Source of the DNA: Gallionella sp. | GTDB taxonomy: Bacteria > Pseudomonadota > Gammaproteobacteria > Burkholderiales > Gallionellaceae | Reading direction: 5' to 3' | Assembly: GCA_030690245.1 (NCBI GenBank) | Contig: JAUYGW010000170.1 | Location: 1 to 14,626, forward strand | DNA: 14,626 nucleotides | In this document: positions 9,104-14,626 of the stretch, piece by piece | Numbering within the stretch: the stretch's first letter is position 1 | How the letters are laid out: the number at the start of each line of letters is the position of its first letter | The notes under the pieces: model-generated | Database searches by the model: none | What the model was told of the DNA's origin: nothing | Seen by the model: the letters and a program-made list of their open reading frames with translations, nothing else | Position numbers and translations under genes: made by a program

Positions 9104-9132
9104 TTGCTGTCAATATGCCGACGGCCTATAGT
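9104..9132 (+). promoter_or_regulatory. Candidate sigma-70 promoter of the polysaccharide-export locus
   Basis: TTGCTG (9104-9109) and TATAGT (9127-9132) with 17-bp spacing lie about 115 bp before the SLBB gene start, in the 283-bp divergent gap 8964-9246. The -10 box matches at five of six positions, the -35 at three. I found nothing else recognisable in this gap; the codons in frame with the SLBB gene here do not resemble a protein. Confidence 0.4.
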
Positions 9133-9234
9133 TTTGCGGGCTGGTCTCGGTTAGAATGCCCGGCAAATTCCAAAGCAGGCTGTCCATGCGGGTCGCGGCA
9201 TTTCGCCCGTTGTTGCAAAAAATCTGAAGATTAC

Positions 9235-9240
9235 GGGGAG
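9235..9240 (+). promoter_or_regulatory. Ribosome binding site fixing the GTG start of the SLBB export gene
   Basis: GGGGAG six bases before GTG 9247. The codons that follow encode a signal peptide directly, which rules out the much longer upstream frame extension. Confidence 0.7.
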
Positions 9241-9246
9241 TTGGTA

Positions 9247-11589
9247 GTGAATAAGGTTATCAGGCATATTGCTTCAAATGGCGTCTTGCTTGCAACGTCC
9301 ATACTGTTTTCAGTGGTTTTCTCCCTGCAGGCAAAAGCTGAAACTTCATCCACCAGCGGTGGAATTGCCATAGGGGGCGGGATGTCAACCAATATGACTG
9401 GTGCCTCAGCCGGCCTCCCTTCCGCGAACCAGGGAGCGCAAGCCGCATTGCTCAGTGGCGTACCGCTGCAACCGCTGCTGATCGATGCGAAACCGGCAAC
9501 TGCCGCCAGCCAGGACAACGTCAATCAGGTCGAGCAAACCCAGGGCGGCACCGCGCTGAACCTGAACAATGAATTTCAGGCATTTCTTGCACAGTCGGTG
9601 GGGCGGGTATTGCCCATGTACGGCTACAACTTGTTCGCTCAGCCTCCAAGCACTTTCGCGCCAGTCGGCAACATTCCCGTCCCGCAGGATTATGTGATCA
9701 GCCCCGGCGACGAAATCGTCCTGACCGGCTGGGGGCAGGTCGATATCGACCTGCGCGTCACAGTGGACCGCAACGGCGCCATCAGCCTGCCCAAGGTCGG
9801 CACCGTCAATGTCACGGGCATCAAGTATCAGGACCTGGAGGGATATCTTAAAAACCAGATTGGCCGGGTATTCCGCAATTTTCAGCTCAGCGTTTCATTG
9901 GGCAAGTTGCGCTCTTTGCAAGTATTTGTCGTCGGCCAGGCCAAACGGCCGGGAGTTTACACCGTCAGTTCGCTGAGCACGCTGATCAATACGCTGTTCA
10001 TGTCCGGCGGCCCTTCGTCGAATGGGAGCATGCGCCACATACAACTCAAGCGTGCGGGGAAAATTGTGACCGAGCTGGATGTCTATGAGCTGTTGATCAA
10101 GGGTGACAAGAGCAAGGATGTCGCGCTGCTGTCCGGCGACGTGATCTATATTCCGCCGATCGGCCATCTCGCCGCAATTTCCGGCAGCGTCAAAACCCCC
10201 GCCATTTACGAACTCAAGGATGACAAGACTAGCCTGGCATCCTTGCTCGAGCTTTCGGGCGGCCTCACCACCACCGCTGCCGGACAGAAAGTCCTGCTCG
10301 AGCGCATCGCCGACCGCACCGTGCGCAAGGTCGAAGAGTTCCAGCTGGATAGTCAAGGCCTGACCCGTCTGGTCAGGGACGGCGACCTGGTGCAGGTATT
10401 TTCCATCGATGCGCGCTTCGACAATGCCGTCACCCTGCGCGGCAGCGTGGCCTCTCCGGGGCGCTACCCGTGGAAAGACGGCATGCGCGTCAGCGACCTG
10501 ATTCCGACCATGGATGCGCTGATCGCGCCGGAGTACTGGGCGCGCCAGAACAATGCATTCCGCGCCGAAACCTCCGGCGGAGGCGCATTACGCAACCAGA
10601 TCAAGCGCAACCAGAACGAGATCAACTGGGATTACGCGCTGGTCGAGCGACTGAAGAAAAATGATATGAGCACCGCGCTGCTGCCCTTCAATCTGGGCAA
10701 GGCAATCGGCGACAAGGATGAGGAAAACAACCTGTTGCTGCAGCCGGGCGACGTCATCACCATCTTCTCCAAAGAAGACATGCAAGGGCCTACCGCGAAG
10801 CAAAGCGTCTATGTCAGGCTGGAAGGCGAATTCAACCGTGCCGGCGTGTACAAGGCCATGCCGGGCGAAACGCTGCGCCAGCTGGTGGCGCGCGTCGGCG
10901 GCTTGACGCCGCAGGCCTACCTGTTCGGCAGCGAACTGACGCGCGAAGCCACGCGCCAGATGCAGCAAAAACGGCTGGACGAGATCATCGACCGGCTGGA
11001 AGTCGAGGTGCAGCGCACTGTAGCTAAATCTGCTTCGGCAGCGCTATCCAAGGAAGATGCAGACGCAAGCAAGGCTCAGGCTGCATCACAGACGGCGCTG
11101 ATTGCCAAGATGCGCCAGGTCAAGGCGACCGGGCGCATCGTGATGGAGATGCCGGAGCAAAATCCGCAACTCAAGGATTTGCCGGACATCGTGCTGGAAG
11201 ACGGCGACCGGCTGTTTATTCCGGCGCCCGCTTCGACGGTCAGCGTAATGGGTACGGTGTACAACCAGAATGCCTTCCTCTACAGGCGCGGCCTCAGCGT
11301 CGGCGACTATCTCGGCAAGGCCGGCGGCCCGACCCGCGACGGCGAGGAGGATGACGTCTACCTGGTGCGCGCCGACGGCGTGGTGTTCAGCAATCGCCAG
11401 GGCGGCTCGATGTTCGGCGGTTTCGGGTTCGGCAGCTTCAGCGGGCGTGAAGCCATGCCCGGCGACACCATCATTGTTCCGGAAAAGCTGGAAAGATTCA
11501 ACCTCACCAAGGAGCTCAAGGACTGGACGCAAATCTTCTACCAGTTTGCGGTTGGTGTTGCCAGCCTGAAGACGATTGGGGCGATTTGA
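9247..11589 (+). CDS. Polysaccharide export protein with multiple SLBB domains (Wza-related)
   Basis: An exported protein of the Wza-type outer-membrane polysaccharide translocon group, expected to guide exopolysaccharide from the periplasm across the outer membrane. At 780 residues it is about twice the length of classical Wza. Seen: a signal peptide (NKVIRHIASNGVLLA then a hydrophobic run, cleavage likely after AKA at residue 31); a Poly_export domain from about 149 (YVISPGDEIVLTGWGQ); then SLBB-like repeats near 223-275 (VFVVGQAKRPGVYTV), 308-355 (ISGSVKTPAIYEL), 395-435 (LRGSVASPGRYPW), 520-580 (LEGEFNRAGVYKAMPGETL) and 664-715 (VMGTVYNQNAFLYRRGLSVGD). A glycine/phenylalanine-rich patch precedes the C-terminus. 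No lipobox cysteine is seen after the signal peptide. Start: GTG with a strong ribosome site. The stop overlaps a new ATG (TGATG at 11587-11591), the usual sign of coupling to a next gene. Confidence 0.9.
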   Translation: MNKVIRHIASNGVLLATSILFSVVFSLQAKAETSSTSGGIAIGGGMSTNMTGASAGLPSANQGAQAALLSGVPLQPLLIDAKPATAASQDNVNQVEQTQGGTALNLNNEFQAFLAQSVGRVLPMYGYNLFAQPPSTFAPVGNIPVPQDYVISPGDEIVLTGWGQVDIDLRVTVDRNGAISLPKVGTVNVTGIKYQDLEGYLKNQIGRVFRNFQLSVSLGKLRSLQVFVVGQAKRPGVYTVSSLSTLINTLFMSGGPSSNGSMRHIQLKRAGKIVTELDVYELLIKGDKSKDVALLSGDVIYIPPIGHLAAISGSVKTPAIYELKDDKTSLASLLELSGGLTTTAAGQKVLLERIADRTVRKVEEFQLDSQGLTRLVRDGDLVQVFSIDARFDNAVTLRGSVASPGRYPWKDGMRVSDLIPTMDALIAPEYWARQNNAFRAETSGGGALRNQIKRNQNEINWDYALVERLKKNDMSTALLPFNLGKAIGDKDEENNLLLQPGDVITIFSKEDMQGPTAKQSVYVRLEGEFNRAGVYKAMPGETLRQLVARVGGLTPQAYLFGSELTREATRQMQQKRLDEIIDRLEVEVQRTVAKSASAALSKEDADASKAQAASQTALIAKMRQVKATGRIVMEMPEQNPQLKDLPDIVLEDGDRLFIPAPASTVSVMGTVYNQNAFLYRRGLSVGDYLGKAGGPTRDGEEDDVYLVRADGVVFSNRQGGSMFGGFGFGSFSGREAMPGDTIIVPEKLERFNLTKELKDWTQIFYQFAVGVASLKTIGAI

Positions 11590-11628
11590 TGGCCGCTCAA
11601 TTGGTAGGCACCATGAGTAACCGGCCGG

Positions 11629-12048
11629 ATGAGTATGTCATTGGATCATAATAGTGTGCCTGCCGCCGATATGCGCCAGGTATTCGGGCCATTGCTGTCG
11701 GGTGAAACCGGTATTGAGTTTGCGGCGCTGGTCGGTAGCCGTGCAACCGGTGCGGCGCACCCGGACAGTGATTGGGATATTGCCCTGCAATGGGATGCAC
11801 GGCTTGACTGGCTCGAGGTTTTGGGTAAAACGGAAACCTTGCGCAGAAAGATTGCAGAAGCGATGGGCGTTGCGCCGGACCGGATCGACGTGATCGAACT
11901 GCGTCGCGCAAATTTGGCCATGCGGGCCGAGGTGGCAGAAGGTGGTTTGCCACTGCTGGGCGAAGATACGCTCGCGTGGGCACATTTTTTGACACGCACC
12001 TGGCGGGAAATGGAAGATTTCTATTGGGAGCTGCGACATGCGGCTTGA
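11629..12048 (+). CDS. mntA: MntA-like nucleotidyltransferase antitoxin, module 2
   Basis: MNT-fold nucleotidyltransferase of 139 residues, a longer form than the module 1 antitoxin and similar in size to the well-studied Shewanella MntA. Its expected role is AMPylation of the adjacent HepT. Seen: LVGSRATGAAHPDSDWDIAL, i.e. GSx10DxD with GS at 36-37 and aspartates at 48 and 50, plus DRIDVIEL as the probable third acidic site. All catalytic residues are present. ATGs at 11629 and 11635 are both possible; neither has a strong ribosome site. It overlaps hepT by 11 bp. It lies 39 bp after the SLBB gene stop, between two genes of a polysaccharide locus, which suggests insertion. Its coding looks intact although its partner carries a catalytic substitution. 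Confidence 0.9.
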   Translation: MSMSLDHNSVPAADMRQVFGPLLSGETGIEFAALVGSRATGAAHPDSDWDIALQWDARLDWLEVLGKTETLRRKIAEAMGVAPDRIDVIELRRANLAMRAEVAEGGLPLLGEDTLAWAHFLTRTWREMEDFYWELRHAA

Positions 12049-12454
12049 GCTTTACCATGCAGAAACAGCGCGCATCGCCGCCGAGCAAGCAGCACTGTTA
12101 AGGCAGGCAAGACAAATTCTTGAGCAAGGGCGTACCTTGACCGCATTGGAACAGAGCGGTGTGTTGCATGCATTGCAAGTGCTCATTGAAAACGCAATTG
12201 GCAAGGCAAAACAGCTTCTCAAGATGCACAACGAACCTGTGCCTGTCTCGGCATATGACGCCTTTGCCGCGTTGGCGCGTTGTGGCGAGATTGAGCCGGA
12301 TGCCTTGCCGGCATGGAATGCAGTGATTGGATTGCGTAACCGGATCGTGCGCGATTACATGAATGTTGATATGAGCAAGGTGATGGAATTGGTTGCGTCG
12401 GAAAAGGATAAATTCATCACAGAGTTTTTGCTTAAGGTGGTTGCCGGAAAATAA
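12038..12454 (+). CDS. hepT: HepT-like HEPN protein with a substituted catalytic histidine, module 2
   Basis: A 138-residue HEPN-fold protein of the HepT family, partner of the overlapping MntA. The region where the RNase motif Rx4HxY should stand reads LRNRIVRDYMNVD: R100 and Y107 are present but residue 105 is arginine (codon CGC, 12350-12352) instead of histidine. A single A-to-G change in the middle base of CAC would produce this. By family knowledge, loss of this histidine should abolish or strongly reduce RNase activity. The rest of the protein, including the HEPN helices (TLTALEQSGVLHALQVLIENAIGKAKQLL), looks normal and full length, and the tyrosine that MntA modifies remains. It could be a decaying toxin, an allele fixed by escape from toxicity, or a protein kept for a non-nuclease role. 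Confidence 0.88.
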   Translation: MRLELYHAETARIAAEQAALLRQARQILEQGRTLTALEQSGVLHALQVLIENAIGKAKQLLKMHNEPVPVSAYDAFAALARCGEIEPDALPAWNAVIGLRNRIVRDYMNVDMSKVMELVASEKDKFITEFLLKVVAGK

Positions 12455-12503
12455 GGGGAGACTCGAAAAATCCTGCACTCCGATAAGTTTATTGAGTCGG
12501 ACA

Positions 12504-12624
12504 TTAAACCCAGATAGTTCATTAGCTCTTGAGGTATTGCAAAATCAATGGGTTGTAGGTCGGGTTTTAACCCGACATGTCGAGCTGAAGCCCGACCTAC
12601 ACCCCAATGGATTATCTGGGTTAA
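12504..12624. repeat. Nested MITE-like element with TTAACCCAGATA-type ends
   Basis: A 121-bp element bounded by TTAAACCCAGATA (12504-12516) and TATCTGGGTTAA (12613-12624), inverted copies with one extra base on the left. At its centre sits a second palindrome (12555-12600) with GTAGGTCGGG and CCCGACCTAC arms. The right outer arm matches the left one after removal of about 27 bases, so the two sides are unequal. No open reading frame fits inside, so it would be non-autonomous. Confidence 0.8.
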
Positions 12625-12677
12625 AAAGATTGAAGTCGATTCGTGGTGAGGTATCGAACTACAACGGATGTATCGTA

Positions 12678-12699
12678 GCCTGTCCTGAGTTTGTCGAAG
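12678..12699. repeat. Fragment of the CCTGAGCTTGTCGAAG-type dispersed repeat
   Basis: GTCCTGAGTTTGTCGAAG at 12682-12699 is one base off the very common dispersed motif GTCCTGAGCTTGTCGAAG. Its inverted partner is missing, so this is a remnant. Confidence 0.5.
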
Positions 12700-12734
12700 T
12701 GGCTTAAGGCTGCGCATAAGTTCACGACACCTAA

Positions 12735-12843
12735 GGAAATGCAGATTTATTCGGTTTTGTCGTTCCCGCGCAGGCGGGAACCCAGTCAAATCAAGCTTCT
12801 GGATCCCCGCCTGCGCGGGGATGACGAATAAATCTGTATTTCC
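12735..12843. repeat. MITE-like element with 19-bp terminal inverted repeats
   Basis: Ends GGAAATGCAGATTTATTCG (12735-12753) and CGAATAAATCTGTATTTCC (12825-12843) are reverse complements with one mismatch. Inside are two hairpins, TTCCCGCGCAGGCGGGAA and ATCCCCGCCTGCGCGGGGAT, the widespread GTCATTCCCGCGCAGGCGGGAA family of palindromes. There is no coding capacity. It ends 75 bp before the Wzz gene and could affect its expression. Confidence 0.82.
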
Positions 12844-12918
12844 CTATGTGTGAACAGCAATGAATTATGTAATGTTCAATAACAGCAAAATTTTGTCCTG
12901 ATACCTTTGAAAGTGGAA

Positions 12919-13878
12919 ATGTCAGAAAACCAAACCGCCGTGCCACAGCCAACCCCCCCGGACGACGAGATCAACCTGCTCGACCTGCTGATCGTCCTCG
13001 CCAGGCACAAGAAGAGGATCATCGGCGTGACGATCGCCGCCGCGTTGCTGGCGGTCGGATACGCGCTCAGCTTGACCAACCTCTACACCGCCACGACCAA
13101 GATATTGCCGCCGCAACAAAGCCAGTCTTCCGCCAGTGCGATGCTGTCGCAACTCGGCGGGCTGGCCGGCATGGCGGGCAGCTCGCTGGGCATCAAGAAC
13201 CCCAACGACCTCTATGTCGCGATGCTCAAGAGCCGCAATATCATGGAGAAAATCGTCAAGCGCTTCGACCTGCAAAAAATCTATGGGCAGGAAACGCTCA
13301 ACGGGGCTATGGGTGCATTGGAAGGCGGCACGGTGGTTAGCTCAGGCAAGGATGGTCTCATCACCGTCGAGGTCTCCGATAAAGACCCGCAGCTCGCGGC
13401 GAACCTGGCGAATGCCTTTGTCGAGGAACTGAACAAACTGTTGCAAACCTACTCGCTGACGGACGCTTCGCAGAAACGCACCTTCTTCGATCAGCAGCTC
13501 AGGCAGGCCAAAGACAAGCTGACCGATGCGGAACTGGTGCTGGATAAAACACCGAACACCAGCCTGAAATACCTTGATGCGCTGCGCAACCTGAAATATC
13601 AGGAAGCATTGTGGGAGATACTCGTCAAACAATTCGAGATGGCCAAAATGGACGAAGCCAAGGATTTCCCGTTGATTCAAGTGCTGGACAAGGCCACGCC
13701 GCCGGAAAAGAAATCCAAACCCAAACGCAGCACAATAGTGATGCTGGCAACGCTGGTCGCGTTCTTCCTCGCGGTGATCTGGGCGTTTATCAGCGAGGCG
13801 TTGGCGCGTTCCGGTAGCGACCCTGAGCAGGGGGCCAGGTTGCAAGAGCTGCGCCGGGCGTTTCGCTGGCGGGCTTGA
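12919..13878 (+). CDS. Wzz/GumC-type polysaccharide chain-length determinant, shortened
   Basis: An inner-membrane polysaccharide co-polymerase that sets chain length and links synthesis to the outer-membrane export protein. The 319-residue product has the Wzz N-terminus (DDEINLLDLLIVLARHKKRII), TM1 near 35-55, a periplasmic segment with LYTATTKILPPQQSQSSASAML and GLAGMAGSSLG, and TM2 near 272-295 followed by a short cytoplasmic tail. It has no fused tyrosine-kinase domain. Relatives in this subgroup have a long coiled coil between the helix ending DAELVL and the segment YLDALRNLKYQEALWEILVKQ. Here these are nearly joined (residues 203-220), so about 70-80 residues appear to be missing in frame. 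Start: ATG 12919; a TTG four codons upstream is possible but the ribosome site is poor for both. The expected downstream tyrosine kinase is absent, replaced by a nucleotidyltransferase gene. Confidence 0.87.
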   Translation: MSENQTAVPQPTPPDDEINLLDLLIVLARHKKRIIGVTIAAALLAVGYALSLTNLYTATTKILPPQQSQSSASAMLSQLGGLAGMAGSSLGIKNPNDLYVAMLKSRNIMEKIVKRFDLQKIYGQETLNGAMGALEGGTVVSSGKDGLITVEVSDKDPQLAANLANAFVEELNKLLQTYSLTDASQKRTFFDQQLRQAKDKLTDAELVLDKTPNTSLKYLDALRNLKYQEALWEILVKQFEMAKMDEAKDFPLIQVLDKATPPEKKSKPKRSTIVMLATLVAFFLAVIWAFISEALARSGSDPEQGARLQELRRAFRWRA

Positions 13879-13919
13879 GTCCGGAACCGGCACGACACTA
13901 TTTACCCGGCCATAAAAGC

Positions 13920-14213
13920 ATGCGACTGACCCAGCAGCAAACTCATCTGATCACTCAAGCCATTTATCGTTTGGCGGGGACACATGCACGGGTTTTTCTA
14001 TTCGGCTCTCGTCTGAATGACAATGCAAAGGGAGGGGATGTGGACATATTGATTGAGACCGAAACACCCTTAAGCCTAATTGAACGAGCAAAAATAAAAC
14101 TGCAGTTAGAAAGTGAACTCGGCCTGCCAGTTGACGTTATTGCCCAAACAATGGGGATTGCCCCCACACCTTTTCAAACGATTGCCCGAAAACACGCATT
14201 TAGGCTTGGTTGA
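13920..14213 (+). CDS. MNT-fold nucleotidyltransferase, module 3
   Basis: A 97-residue minimal nucleotidyltransferase, the third in this window and only distantly similar to the other two. Seen: FLFGSRLNDNAKGGDVDILIE, with GS at 29-30, a nine-residue spacer and aspartates at 40 and 42; a third acidic residue is likely D72 in LPVDVIAQ. In the family this arrangement is an antitoxin-like or substrate-modifying nucleotidyltransferase with a partner gene downstream. The ATG at 13920 gives the normal N-terminus (MRLTQQQTHLI). A TTG at 13875 overlapping the Wzz stop would extend it by 15 unconvincing residues. It is only 41 bp past the Wzz stop and may be read from the same transcript. Its composition is less GC-rich than the Wzz gene. 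Confidence 0.85.
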   Translation: MRLTQQQTHLITQAIYRLAGTHARVFLFGSRLNDNAKGGDVDILIETETPLSLIERAKIKLQLESELGLPVDVIAQTMGIAPTPFQTIARKHAFRLG

Positions 14214-14218
14214 TCAGA

Positions 14219-14412
14219 ATGGGCAATGACATCCTGAAACTGACTATGCCGAAATTGCAGAGCACTTCAACTCGTTGCACATGCTTGAGCCGCAGCTTAT
14301 CGGAGATGCGGCAAAATTTATACGCTACAGCCACGATGCCCTTGGTGTGGAGCCAATTCATCAAGACTTCGCCAGCGATTTTTTAGCTATTGCCCGCAGG
14401 ATCTCACGATGA
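14219..14412 (+). pseudogene. Probable frameshifted partner gene of the module 3 nucleotidyltransferase
   Basis: An ATG at 14219, five bases after the nucleotidyltransferase stop, opens MGN. Continuing the frame after one missing base near 14228-14230 gives a protein-like sequence to TGA 14410-14412: HPETDYAEIAEHFNSLHM followed by LEPQLIGDAAKFIRYS, DALGVEPIHQDF and ASDFLAIARRISR. That frame has a stop (TGA at 14227-14229) just upstream and no good start codon of its own, while the frame from the ATG soon loses protein character. I do not recognise the family; position alone suggests the partner of the nucleotidyltransferase. Alternatives are a sequencing error that hides an intact ~65-residue gene, or a fortuitous open frame. 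Confidence 0.45.
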
Positions 14413-14626
14413 CAGTTATTAACGTAACAACACAAATCGAAAACCAAAATCCCCTCCGGCCCCAATGTTGTTCACTTAACACCCAACCGTTCGCCCTGAG
14501 CCAAGTAAACCCCGCGTTCGCGAGGCAAGGCGTGAGCAGGAAACAGTATGCAGCGCGAGGGGTTTTCGCTTTGGCTATCATAAGCGGAATGCCAAGCCAG
14601 CAAAGACCGAGATAGCACTGGTGCTA
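14413..14626. other. Gene-free end of window with a repeat-like palindrome
   Basis: No gene is recognised. TAAACCCC near 14506 and GGGGTTTT near 14559 are inverted, with CGCG segments inside each arm. CGTTCGCCCTGAGCC near 14488-14502 resembles part of a dispersed repeat family. The minus-strand open frame here (14387-14581) has no family resemblance and overlaps the palindrome. Confidence 0.35.

Noticed and set aside
8964..9246. 6S RNA, as often found near 5-formyl-THF cyclo-ligase or EVE genes
   Set aside because: I could not make out the long interrupted hairpin or conserved central bubble on either strand; a covariance-model search would settle it.
12455..12906. CRISPR array
   Set aside because: The repeats are single inverted elements of different families, not regularly spaced direct repeats.
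14387..14581. Minus-strand 64-codon open frame near the window end
   Set aside because: It overlaps a palindrome and the probable end of the module 3 partner, has no recognisable domain and no clear ribosome site.

Overview
The window looks like a chromosomal segment of a Gram-negative betaproteobacterium, probably of the Nitrosomonadales/Gallionellaceae type. This is an inference from the gene families (homodimeric AceE, COX15-type CtaA, TauE/SafE, an EVE-domain protein, a long SLBB export protein plus Wzz), the GC-rich housekeeping codon use and the many short palindromic dispersed repeats. No rRNA, tRNA or CRISPR array was recognised.

Layout. Positions 1-1350 (minus strand) hold the first 450 codons of aceE (pyruvate dehydrogenase E1). 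Upstream on the same strand lie 5-formyltetrahydrofolate cyclo-ligase (1468-2067), a single-gene OLD-family ABC ATPase/TOPRIM nuclease (2134-3948), a HepT/MntA toxin-antitoxin pair (4047-4728) and ilvA (4752-6260). The OLD and HepT/MntA genes are visibly more AT-rich than ilvA and aceE and look like a small defence insertion between housekeeping genes. A gene-free stretch with two inverted repeats (6261-6631) separates ilvA from the divergent ctaA (6632-7555). ctaA converges on a TauE/SafE-type permease (7601-8398); an EVE-domain protein (8499-8963) follows on the minus strand.

From 9247 to the end everything reads on the plus strand and belongs to a disturbed polysaccharide-export locus: a 780-residue SLBB outer-membrane export protein (9247-11589), a second MntA/HepT pair (11629-12454), about 450 bp of nested dispersed repeats, a Wzz-type chain-length protein (12919-13878) that seems to lack most of its periplasmic coiled coil, and a third MNT-fold nucleotidyltransferase (13920-14213) followed by an apparently frameshifted partner (14219-14412). 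The last ~200 bp hold no recognisable gene.

Most notable: three separate minimal-nucleotidyltransferase modules lie within about 10 kb. The second HepT has arginine where the catalytic histidine of the HEPN RNase motif should be (codon 12350-12352), and the third module's partner is broken. A HepT whose RNase is predicted dead, but which keeps the tyrosine that MntA modifies and an intact MntA beside it, is the best candidate here for unusual biology. It may be a decaying toxin-antitoxin module or a toxin repurposed as a regulator or decoy.
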